Positions 1 through 5,401 of a DNA stretch of 6,978 nucleotides are shown one piece after another; position 1 is the stretch's first letter; every line of letters starts with the position of its first letter. The stretch is from Acidobacteriaceae bacterium (lineage in GTDB: Bacteria > Acidobacteriota > Terriglobia > Terriglobales > Acidobacteriaceae): contig PLKY01000407.1 in NCBI GenBank assembly GCA_003140785.1, forward strand, positions 1-6,978, in the 5' to 3' direction. A program made the translations under genes and the position numbers. Under the pieces are notes generated by a model. It made no database searches. It was not told the origin of the DNA and saw nothing but the letters and a program-made list of their open reading frames with translations.

Positions 1-296
1 CGAATCGAAGTTCTTCACTGACGGGTCTGAATAACGGACTCAGCGATGATGATCTCCTCACAGATTATCGCTCCGAATCGCCAGGGGTAAAGTATGCCAC
101 CTACGAGATGAAGGTTGAGAACTGGAACATGGGAACCCTGATTGACCGCCCGGCAACGGAGCCGGGCTAGCCACGGAGACAGGAGATGGTGAGTCGAGGG
201 GGCGGAGCCTGCGTAGTAGTCCGGACACGGGAAAGCCGTGTACATGGCGAAGGCAGGCAAGGAACCGACAGAGTTGCGAAGACGGAGGAATCATCC
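1..296 (+). ncRNA. Group II intron RNA, internal 5' part (domain I onward), truncated by the window edge
   Basis: This stretch lies directly upstream of a group II intron RT gene and has the look of bacterial group II intron RNA rather than protein-coding DNA. It contains a GAACTGGAACATGGGAACCC-type segment near 118-138, a perfect 7-bp hairpin (GCCCGGC 148-154, loop AACGGA, GCCGGGC 161-167), and a second stem ACACGG/CCGTGT (225-230/236-241) around GAAAG. The GGTGAGTC run (188-195) and the run ending GGCAAGGAACC (255-265) are familiar from intron RNA preceding the maturase start. The intron 5' end (GUGYG) is not visible and probably lies left of the window. Domains V and VI are absent from the whole window because the RT part is cut off downstream, so the intron cannot splice or retrohome. 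Frame 3 is open from base 3 to a TAG at 171-173, but the translation is not protein-like. Confidence 0.72.
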
Positions 297-749
297 ATGG
301 ACTTGGGTGATCAGGCTGATGAAGTCTGGCTTCTCAGCGTGCAACGTAAGCTCTATCAATGGAGCAGGACACATCCTGAAGACAGTTATCGTGACTTGTG
401 GAACTGGATTACAGACATCCGCAACTTGCGGTGCGCCTGGCGGAAAATCGCTCTGAACAAAGAGCGTCGTACTGCCGGGGTCGACGGGATGACAGTAGCG
501 GGAATCAAAGTGGCGATGGGCATGGAGTTGTTCCTTGAACAACTCCACGGTGACCTGAAGAGTGGCCGGTACAAGCCGAGCCCCTCACGACGGAAGCTGA
601 TCCCCAAGCCGCGTCAGCCGGGGAAGTTCCGACCTCTCGGCATCCCGACGGTTCACGCAAACTGCACAAGTCGTCAGTTCGAATTTGGGATGGGCGGAGA
701 TCCGCCACCCCTACCATCCGCTTCGCGGCCAGCGGCTGGAAGTCATTAA
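297..749 (+). pseudogene. ltrA: Group II intron reverse transcriptase/maturase, N-terminal part, split by mobile element
   Basis: This is the 5' part of an intron-encoded RT/maturase, which copies and helps splice its own intron RNA. ATG 297 was chosen because GGAGG (284-288) sits 8 bases upstream and residue 1 begins the usual RT0 region. The region contains RT0 and RT1: the AGVDGMT motif and the run KLIPKPRQPGKFRPLGIPTV that ends at base 653. Genuine RT sequence stops at about 646-653. Beyond that the frame runs through the inserted element and ends by chance at a TGA (747-749). The missing continuation, RDRVVQCAVKNILEPIFE, lies 2,940 bp downstream in the same frame. Bases 297-646 joined to 3587-3848 give exactly 204 uninterrupted codons. 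Intact family members are about 420-600 residues. The fragment lacks the YADD catalytic motif and the maturase domain, so it is not functional. Confidence 0.88.
643..667 (+). repeat. attL: left junction and left terminal inverted repeat
   Basis: This is the hybrid site at the left end of the element. Host RT sequence reads to ...CATC, followed by the putative crossover dinucleotide CC (645-646) and then the element arm GACGGT (647-652), ten bases, TGCAC (663-667). The same arm appears reversed at the right end with identical spacing, which argues that both are recombinase-binding half-sites. The exact staggered cut is inferred; TCCCGAC is the full stretch shared by both junctions, and the crossover must fall inside it if host and element are to be reconstructed as proposed. 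Confidence 0.65.
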
Positions 750-954
750 GCAACGGCGTGTAGCCGGCGTTGACACGCTGATCCTCCGCCAGAGCCAATA
801 CGGCACAATCAGCATTGCGCGCGAGTGGACCGATTGGGCGGATCCCTCGCTGTATGAGATGCTCGGCTGGCCCGCCGGCCATTTCGAAGCCGAGTCGCTT
901 CTTCGTCTGGTTACTCTTCTGGAACAGCTCAAAGGAGGTAGTAAAAAGTGCTGA
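685..954 (+). CDS. DUF5372-like small protein of the serine-recombinase element
   Basis: This is an 89-residue protein of unknown function, the first gene of the element. The N-terminal motif EIRHPYHPLRGQRLEV, followed by a strand-rich segment with EWTDWADPS, resembles the DUF5372 family, which from memory is found beside recombinase and DUF6788 genes; this was not checked by search. The start is uncertain. TTG 685 gives the motif close to the N-terminus but has no clear Shine-Dalgarno sequence, and the frame is open further upstream across the left junction into the RT gene. Translation may be coupled to the disrupted RT frame, which ends at 749 inside this gene. A strong AAAGGAGGT (931-939) lies at its 3' end and belongs to what follows. 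No catalytic residues or membrane segments are visible. A DNA-binding or accessory role in integration or excision is only a guess from context. Confidence 0.7.
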   Translation: MGWAEIRHPYHPLRGQRLEVIKQRRVAGVDTLILRQSQYGTISIAREWTDWADPSLYEMLGWPAGHFEAESLLRLVTLLEQLKGGSKKC

Positions 955-973
955 ACGCGGTCTTGCTTTTCGT

Positions 974-1007
974 TATACTATCAGACCAGTTTTATAACTG
1001 GTCTGAT
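974..1007 (+). promoter_or_regulatory. Possible -10 box and 28-bp operator-like palindrome
   Basis: A perfect inverted repeat has arms ATCAGACCAGTT (980-991) and AACTGGTCTGAT (996-1007) around the 4-base loop TTAT. It sits between the first two element genes. TATACT (974-979), a good match to a bacterial -10 box, directly abuts its left arm, but no convincing -35 box is seen at the usual distance. The right arm overlaps the first ATG (1006) of the next gene. As DNA it could be an operator for a dimeric repressor placed at +1. As RNA it would form a strong hairpin hiding the start region. No U-run follows, so an intrinsic terminator is unlikely. Confidence 0.5.
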
Positions 1008-1344
1008 GAATATGCAAAGAGAATCCGCCGCTGCGCTTCGGAAAAGGCGCAATACTCTGGTTCGCCGGCTGCCCCCGCTGCGATCGATCCTGCGCGGTTC
1101 CCTGATCGAGCGATACAAGCCGTGCGGCAAGCCGGGATGCAAATGTGCCGAGGGTCCCGGACATGGCCCCAAGTACTACCTGTCGATAAGCTACCCGGGC
1201 CAGCGGCCGAAGATGGACTATGTGCCGCAGGAGGCGGCCGGCCAGGCAGCGGAGTTTCTGGCCAACTATCAGCGAACGCGCGAGCTTCTGGAGCAGATCT
1301 GCGAGATCAATCGCGAGTTGCTGCACCGTCGCGAGATGCTCTGA
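1006..1344 (+). CDS. DUF6788-like accessory protein of the serine-recombinase element
   Basis: This is a 112-residue basic protein. Its middle section carries RGSLIERYKPCGKPGCKC (residues 31-47) followed by GPGHGPKYYLS, a cysteine-rich core typical of the DUF6788 family (from memory). C40, C45 and C47, perhaps with the histidine in GHGP, could bind a metal. The N-terminus (RKRRNTLVRR) is strongly basic and the C-terminal third looks helical, which suggests nucleic-acid contact. Starts at ATG 1006 and ATG 1012 are both possible. The first lies within the right arm of the palindrome, and neither has a Shine-Dalgarno sequence. The TGA ends 9 bases before the next ORF, with GAGGT (1346-1350) between. 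Members of this family are known to me as neighbours of recombinases or transposases; the molecular role is not established, and a directionality or target-recognition factor is speculation. Confidence 0.78.
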   Translation: MNMQRESAAALRKRRNTLVRRLPPLRSILRGSLIERYKPCGKPGCKCAEGPGHGPKYYLSISYPGQRPKMDYVPQEAAGQAAEFLANYQRTRELLEQICEINRELLHRREML

Positions 1345-1353
1345 CGAGGTGCT

Positions 1354-1959
1354 ATGAACGCATTGCTGACAGCCGGCTGTCCACCGATCGATGCCGAGCA
1401 AGCGGGCGTGCTGTTGGCCAATATGCTGGCAGATTGGCTGGAAGAGAAGCGGGAGCAGGCGCTCTCTGTGGAGGCCGCCAATGAATTCCACGATCAGCGA
1501 GCACCATCTGGGCAAGACGGCGTATGTCTATGTGCGGCAGTCGACGATGGGGCAGGTTCGTCATCATCAGGAGAGCACCGAGCGGCAGTATGCTCTGCGG
1601 CAGAAGGCGCTGGAACTGGGCTGGAACGAGCCTGCGGTCCAGATCCTGGACCACGATCTGGGCAAGTCGGGAACCCAGATGCTGGGACGGGAAGACTTCA
1701 AGGCGCTGGTGGCGGAAGTCTCGATGGGGCGAGTGGGAGCGGTGTTTGCGCTGGAGGTATCGCGACTGGCGCGCTCCAATCTGGACTGGCACCGGTTGCT
1801 GGAGTTGTGTGCACTCACCGACACGCTGGTGATCGACGAAGACGGTTGTTACAATCCGGCCGATTTCAACGACGGGCTTCTGTTGGGCTTAAAAGGGACA
1901 ATGGCTCAGGCCGAGCTTCATTTATTGCGCGGGCGCCTCCTGGGTGGCAAGCTCAATAA
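1354..1959 (+). CDS. Possible small overlapping ORF upstream of the recombinase
   Basis: An ATG at 1354 with GAGGT (1346-1350) just upstream opens a frame immediately after the DUF6788-like gene. Its first ~45 residues look like a real helical protein: MNALLTAGCPPIDAEQAGVL, then an LADWLEEKREQAL segment. After about base 1495 the frame overlaps the recombinase N-terminus and its translation becomes Gly/Ala/Ser-rich shadow sequence up to 1959. Either a short helical protein overlaps the recombinase start and its C-terminus is now a by-product, or the segment couples translation into the recombinase at ATG 1481, whose frame is +1 relative to it. The 1354-1480 part is the credible portion. No family is recognised. 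Confidence 0.35.
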   Translation: MNALLTAGCPPIDAEQAGVLLANMLADWLEEKREQALSVEAANEFHDQRAPSGQDGVCLCAAVDDGAGSSSSGEHRAAVCSAAEGAGTGLERACGPDPGPRSGQVGNPDAGTGRLQGAGGGSLDGASGSGVCAGGIATGALQSGLAPVAGVVCTHRHAGDRRRRLLQSGRFQRRASVGLKRDNGSGRASFIARAPPGWQAQ

Positions 1960-3574
1960 GGCGAAGAAAGGAGAGCTGCGGTTTCCTCTTCCGGTGGGGC
2001 TCTGTTTTGACGAGGAAGGACGGACCGCGGTGGATCCGGATGAAGAAGTGCGTGGTGCGGTAGCCCTGGTGTTTCGCTTCTTCCGCGAGACAGGGACTGC
2101 TTACGGAATTGTGCAGCGATTTGCAGCAGGCGCACTGCGGTTTCCCCGGCGCGCCTACGGTGGTGCATGGGATGGCAAGCTGATCTGGGGACGCCTGACG
2201 CATAGTCGTGTGCTTAACATCCTCAAAAATCCTTCTTACGCCGGGATGTATGTTTTTGGCCGATATCAGTATCGCCGTCGCATCAGTTCGACGGGTGAAG
2301 TACAGAAGCGGGTCTGCGCGACACCGATAGAGGAATGGCGCGTTCGTCTGGAAAGACACCATGAAGGGTATATCAGCTGGGACGAGTATTTGCAGAACCA
2401 GGAACAGCTGGAGAAGAATCGTACCAATGGCGGAGCGACGATGGTGAGTGGTCCGGCACGGGAAGGCCTGGCGCTGCTGCAGGGGCTGCTGATGTGTGGA
2501 CACTGCGGTCGAGCACTCACGGTCCGCTACACGGGCAGCGGCGGCATTTACCCGACATATCTGTGTAACAGGTTGCGCCGCGAAGGTCTGGCGCAGCGGG
2601 ACTGTCTGAGCTTTCGCTGCGACCTGCTCGACCAGGCCGTCACCGAAGAGGCCCTGAAGGCTCTGCAGCCGGCGCAGCTGGAGTTGGCTGTGGCGGCTCT
2701 GGAAGAGCTGGAAGCTCGTGACCACGATCTTGGGCAGCAGTGGAAGATGCGGTTGGAACGCGCCGAGTATGAGGCTGCCCTGGCGGAGAGGCGCTATGAG
2801 GAGGTAGATCCGGCGCAGCGGCTGGTGGCGGCCACTCTGGAGCGGCGCTGGAATACAGCACTGCAGCAGCTGGAAGAGCTCAGAAAACAGGCTGCGGAGT
2901 TTCAGCAGCGGCATGCACGCGTTGCGACCCCTGAGCAGAAGGCGAAAGTGCTGGCCCTGGCCAAGGATCTGCCGAGGCTGTGGCACGCTCCTACTACGCA
3001 GAGCAAAGACCGCAAACGGATACTGCGTCTTCTCATCCGAGATATCACGGTAGAGAAGGGCTCTGTCCCCAAACAGCTTCTAGTCCACATCCGCTGGCAG
3101 GGGAATGCATGCACGGACATCACGCTCCAGCGTCCTCCCAGCGCAGCGGATCGCGTGCGCTATCCTGCCGCAGTTGTCGATCGTGTACGGGAGCTGGCGC
3201 GCCACCTCACTGACGCCGAGATCGCTGAGCAGTTTCGCCGGGAAGGTTCGATCAGCGCTACAGGCAAGACGTTCACGGGTCTAATCATCCGGGAGATCCG
3301 CTTCACTTACCGAATCCCACCTCCTGTGCTGCGCAAGCCGGAAGAGCTGACCGTCGCACAAGTAGCCGAACATTTTGGTGTCCGTGAAGGTGTCGTCTAC
3401 TACTGGATCGAGTACGCTCATCTTCAGGCGCGTAGACTCAACGCCGGGTCCCCGTATTGGATCACACTCAACGCAACCGATGAACTGAGGCTCCGGGACT
3501 GGGTGCAGAACTCAGAGCGGATTCATCCTCACATCCCCATATCCCCAAAGCCCGCGGAAGGAAGTGCATTATGA
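1481..3574 (+). CDS. Large serine recombinase (resolvase/recombinase family) of the element
   Basis: This 697-residue site-specific recombinase cuts and rejoins DNA through a serine nucleophile to insert and excise the element. ATG 1481 was chosen because GGAGG (1470-1474) lies 6 bases upstream and the family start MNS...YVYVRQST follows. The upstream extension from 1391 is not family-like. Domains: catalytic resolvase domain at about residues 13-155, with Ser21 in YVRQS and the Arg motif SRLAR (94-98); recombinase DNA-binding domain with NPSYAGMYVFGRYQ at about 250; zinc ribbon with C339/C342 and C362/C375; coiled coil at about 400-480. It also has a C-terminal extension with two helix-turn-helix-like segments: HLTDAEIAEQF at about 575 and LTVAQVAEHFGVREGVVYYW at about 623-642. 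All expected catalytic motifs are present and the frame is intact, so it is probably active. It is the last gene of the element, and its stop lies within attR. Confidence 0.93.
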   Translation: MNSTISEHHLGKTAYVYVRQSTMGQVRHHQESTERQYALRQKALELGWNEPAVQILDHDLGKSGTQMLGREDFKALVAEVSMGRVGAVFALEVSRLARSNLDWHRLLELCALTDTLVIDEDGCYNPADFNDGLLLGLKGTMAQAELHLLRGRLLGGKLNKAKKGELRFPLPVGLCFDEEGRTAVDPDEEVRGAVALVFRFFRETGTAYGIVQRFAAGALRFPRRAYGGAWDGKLIWGRLTHSRVLNILKNPSYAGMYVFGRYQYRRRISSTGEVQKRVCATPIEEWRVRLERHHEGYISWDEYLQNQEQLEKNRTNGGATMVSGPAREGLALLQGLLMCGHCGRALTVRYTGSGGIYPTYLCNRLRREGLAQRDCLSFRCDLLDQAVTEEALKALQPAQLELAVAALEELEARDHDLGQQWKMRLERAEYEAALAERRYEEVDPAQRLVAATLERRWNTALQQLEELRKQAAEFQQRHARVATPEQKAKVLALAKDLPRLWHAPTTQSKDRKRILRLLIRDITVEKGSVPKQLLVHIRWQGNACTDITLQRPPSAADRVRYPAAVVDRVRELARHLTDAEIAEQFRREGSISATGKTFTGLIIREIRFTYRIPPPVLRKPEELTVAQVAEHFGVREGVVYYWIEYAHLQARRLNAGSPYWITLNATDELRLRDWVQNSERIHPHIPISPKPAEGSAL

Positions 3575-3592
3575 AACTACCGTCCCGACCGT
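3564..3592 (+). repeat. attR: right junction and right terminal inverted repeat
   Basis: The right end of the element reads GTGCA (3564-3568), ten bases, ACCGTC (3579-3584), then CC (3585-3586), and continues as host RT sequence GACCGTGCGTGAC. The arm mirrors the left end base for base in its two conserved blocks. It overlaps the last codons of the recombinase gene (TGA 3572-3574), so coding and recombination functions share this DNA. Joining right end to left end gives ACCGTC-CC-GACGGT flanked on both sides by the N10 and GTGCA/TGCAC blocks. Confidence 0.65.
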
Positions 3593-3944
3593 GCGTGACC
3601 GCGTGGTTCAGTGTGCGGTCAAGAATATCCTGGAGCCGATCTTCGAGGCTGGCTTCTGGCATGTGTCGTACGGGTTTCGACCTGGACGAGGCTGCCACGG
3701 CGCCTTGGAGCATATCCGCATGAGCATGCGTCCGCGAGCGAAGGCAGAAGATGGCCGACGTCAGCGGACACCCTACCAATGGGTCATCGAGGGGGATATC
3801 AAGGGCTGTTTCGATAACATCGATCACCACCAACTGATGGAGCGGGTTACGGGCGATGATGGAAAGCAATCAACCCGTCGGGATCTTCATGGAACATACC
3901 ACCAAACCGTTCGCCCTCCATGCAGTCAACGATTCGCTTGCTGA
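3564..3944 (+). pseudogene. ltrA: Group II intron reverse transcriptase, middle fragment (RT2-RT3), both ends lost
   Basis: Genuine RT sequence runs from about 3587 to 3848. It begins PTVRDRVVQCAVKNILEPIF and continues with SYGFRPGRGCHGALEHI (RT2), then VIEGDIKGCFDNIDHHQLMERV (RT3), including the first catalytic aspartate in GDIKGCFD. It is in the same reading frame as the N-terminal fragment at 297-646 once the 2,940-bp element is removed. A GTG at 3564, preceded by GGAAGGA, would allow restart here, but the first residues are then encoded by the element end. After LMERV the homology stops abruptly. The remaining frame to 3944 overlaps a GH2-like sequence in another frame and is spurious. 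The YADD motif, thumb, maturase domain and endonuclease are missing, so the enzyme was already dead, or was later truncated, independently of the element insertion. Confidence 0.87.
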
Positions 3945-4242
3945 CCTGGGGAATTGCGTCGCCCACTGGCGCGTGACATCTTCTTCTACCGAAGTCGTCG
4001 CGGAAGACTCGCAACCGGTTCGAATAGGTCCTGACAGCGGACAGAAGATTCGCGATTTCACCTTTCCCATGAAAGAGGGCGAGACCTACACTGTGGAACT
4101 CGATTTATGGTCCGCCGACGGCAAGGTTCTAGCGCACAACGTCTATGTCAACCCATTTCAACCGCAACCGCGCCCGAAAGACTATCCGGATCAGATGGAC
4201 GACGAGTTAGGAATGCGGCTCTGGTGGGCGGGTGAAAAATAA
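3850..4242 (+). pseudogene. C-terminal fragment of a GH2-like glycoside hydrolase (beta-mannosidase/glucosaminidase type)
   Basis: A frame open from just after the RT break, with the first ATG at 3856, encodes about 129 residues with the style of the C-terminal Ig-like beta-sandwich of GH2 enzymes. It has KPFALHAVNDSLADL, an alternating-strand HWRV segment, then FTFPMKEGETYTVELDLW and a terminal DELGMRLWWAGEK. Full-length members are several hundred residues or more, with the catalytic TIM barrel upstream. Here that part is absent and RT sequence is fused in its place at about 3848. No Shine-Dalgarno sequence precedes ATG 3856. The following epimerase-like gene starts 37 bases downstream on the same strand, which fits an old carbohydrate-use operon. 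The GH2 assignment rests on motif style only. The fragment has no catalytic residues and is probably inert. Confidence 0.6.
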
Positions 4243-4279
4243 CTAGGCGTTCTGCCGATTCGCTTATGAAGGAGGACCA

Positions 4280-5065
4280 ATGAGACTGACCGCTGCCACC
4301 ATGAAAGCGATTAGCGCCATCCTGTTTATGATGACGATTGCCACCGCTGCGGATGCCGCTGTATCGCATGCGAACTTCGGCAGATTGCCAGATGGCTCGC
4401 CTGTGACCGTAAATACGCTAAATAGCGCACATCTGGTGATGCGTATCATGACGTTCGGCGCTCGCGTGGTGTCGATTAAGGCACCCGACCGGAATGGCAA
4501 TATGACCAACGTGGTCCTTGGGTACGACAATCTTGAAGACTACATCAAGGACAACAAAACCTACTTCGGTGCAGTGCCCGGGAGGTATGCCAATCGCATC
4601 GCCAACGGCATTTTTAGGTTGGAAGGCAAGGAGTACCACTTGAGCATCAACGAAGGCACTAATACCCTCCACGGTGGAAGAGAGGGTTTCGACCGTCGCA
4701 ATTGGGCGGGCAAAGAAGTTGCCGACGGCGTGGAGTTCACTCTGGTGAGCCAGGATGGCGATCAGGGTTTCCCAGGTAGGCTCGCCGCGCGTGTACGCTA
4801 CATACTCCACGGGAACAAAGTCGTGAGCCTCGCAGAAGACTTGTGGATTCAGACCGAGTTCTACAAGAGCTATATCATCGAAACCAATTCAATTTCCGAG
4901 GAACAATTGGAGTTCTTAGAGCAAGCAGCTTCCAGGAATGCGGAAATCCGAGCCTCCGCGCACAGGCTGTTCTCCAGAATCTTTGAGACATTGGACGAAC
5001 CAGGCACGCACGCCCTGATTGAACATCTATTGAGCATTAAACGACCGGCAGGAAAGCCAAATTAA
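4280..5065 (+). pseudogene. Secreted aldose 1-epimerase (galactose mutarotase) N-terminal half fused to an unrelated tail
   Basis: ATG 4280 has GGAGG (4270-4274) 5 bases upstream. Residues 1-27 form a signal peptide (hydrophobic core AISAILFMMTIATA, then ADAA), so the product would be exported. Residues 33-181 match the first half of GalM-type mutarotases, which interconvert alpha and beta anomers of aldoses: ITLNT-like strand start, FGARVVSIKAPDRNGN, VPGRYANRIANGIF, GTNTLHGG with the first active-site His (H131), and the GDQGFPG turn. After RVRYILHGNK (about base 4820) the expected NLTNHSYFN block, with the second active-site His, and the distal Glu base are absent. In their place is an ~80-residue charged, helical tail (SISEEQLEFLEQAASRNAEI...) ending at 5065, which I do not recognise. 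Normal length is about 340-390 residues, so this 261-residue hybrid cannot have normal mutarotase activity. The frame is open, so the product may still be made. Confidence 0.75.
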
Positions 5066-5124
5066 AACCAAAGGACTTGATCGCCCTTTTACGTTAATTG
5101 TATTCAGATACCGAAGGAGCGCCC

Positions 5125-5319
5125 ATGTCCGAACGGTGCTTCAGAAAAAAGGATTCAAACCCTCCCCTTTGCGGCGTGCACAATGTTTGCCTCGTCCGAA
5201 GTGAAACTCCGATTGACCCGCTCGCCCCGTATCTCGGACGCCTCACCTGCCTGATATGCCCCATTAGCGAAATGGTGGTTCTCGATTCAGACGGCGATCA
5301 GCCGCGCGATCTAGCATGA
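5125..5319 (+). CDS. Small hypothetical protein with conserved-looking Cys/His motifs
   Basis: This is a 64-residue protein. ATG 5125 was chosen because GAAGGAGC (5113-5120) ends 4 bases before it; the frame is also open from TTG 5098, but that start has no ribosome binding site. The sequence has no signal peptide or membrane segment. It carries LCGVHNVC in the first half and LTCLICP in the second, two Cys-containing knuckles that could bind a metal as in small zinc-ribbon proteins, around the segment IDPLAPYLGR. I do not recognise a named family and assign no function. It is separated from the epimerase hybrid upstream by 59 bases and from the Cys-rich gene downstream by 82 bases, on the same strand. 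Confidence 0.55.
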   Translation: MSERCFRKKDSNPPLCGVHNVCLVRSETPIDPLAPYLGRLTCLICPISEMVVLDSDGDQPRDLA

Positions 5320-5401
5320 CGCCACTGCTGGTTGCCGAATTCTCTTGCATAGAGTTCAATTGCGGGTCTACGATTTTCGCTAATTTCCACGGAGGTCAGA
5401 C

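Larger units (their letters stand above)
647..3586 (+). mobile_element. 2,940-bp large-serine-recombinase element inserted in the group II intron RT gene
   Basis: The element separates two halves of one RT gene at codons for GIPTV|RDRV. Both junctions carry TCCCGAC (643-649 and 3583-3589), which is the short identity expected from serine-recombinase integration. The period is 2,940 bp, a multiple of three, so clean excision restores the RT frame. The ends are mirrored: GACGGT-N10-TGCAC at 647-667 and its reverse complement GTGCA-N10-ACCGTC at 3564-3584. Inside lie a DUF5372-like gene, a DUF6788-like gene, a small overlapping ORF and the recombinase, all on the same strand as the RT, with no recognisable cargo. 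The recombinase stop codon is 10 bases from the right core. The boundaries are inferred from the sequence; whether it moves, and whether the accessory proteins are needed, is not shown here. Confidence 0.82.

Noticed and set aside
3..173. Open frame 3 at the left edge, possibly the end of an upstream protein
   Set aside because: It coincides with group II intron RNA structure (perfect hairpin 148-167), and the translation is not protein-like.
186..296. GTG/ATG-extended start for the RT at 186
   Set aside because: The added 37 residues are encoded by structured intron RNA. ATG 297 has the ribosome site and the family-like N-terminus.
980..1007. Palindrome as an intrinsic terminator
   Set aside because: No T-run follows on the plus strand, and the right arm runs into the next gene's start.
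973..1515. Minus-strand open frame of 180 codons opposite the DUF6788-like gene
   Set aside because: It is a shadow of the plus-strand genes, with no ribosome site and no recognisable motif.
1922..2986. Long minus-strand open frame of 354 codons
   Set aside because: It lies wholly antisense to the recombinase. The opposite-strand translation is low-complexity (Gln/Arg/Pro/Leu-rich) and has no family motifs, so it is a shadow of a GC-rich gene.
297..3848. RT as part of a retron, diversity-generating retroelement or CRISPR-associated RT
   Set aside because: The motifs (KFRPLGIPTVRDRV, GFRPGR, EGDIKGCFDNIDH) and the upstream RNA are those of a group II intron. There are no template/variable repeats, msr/msd-like sequence, cas genes or CRISPR array.
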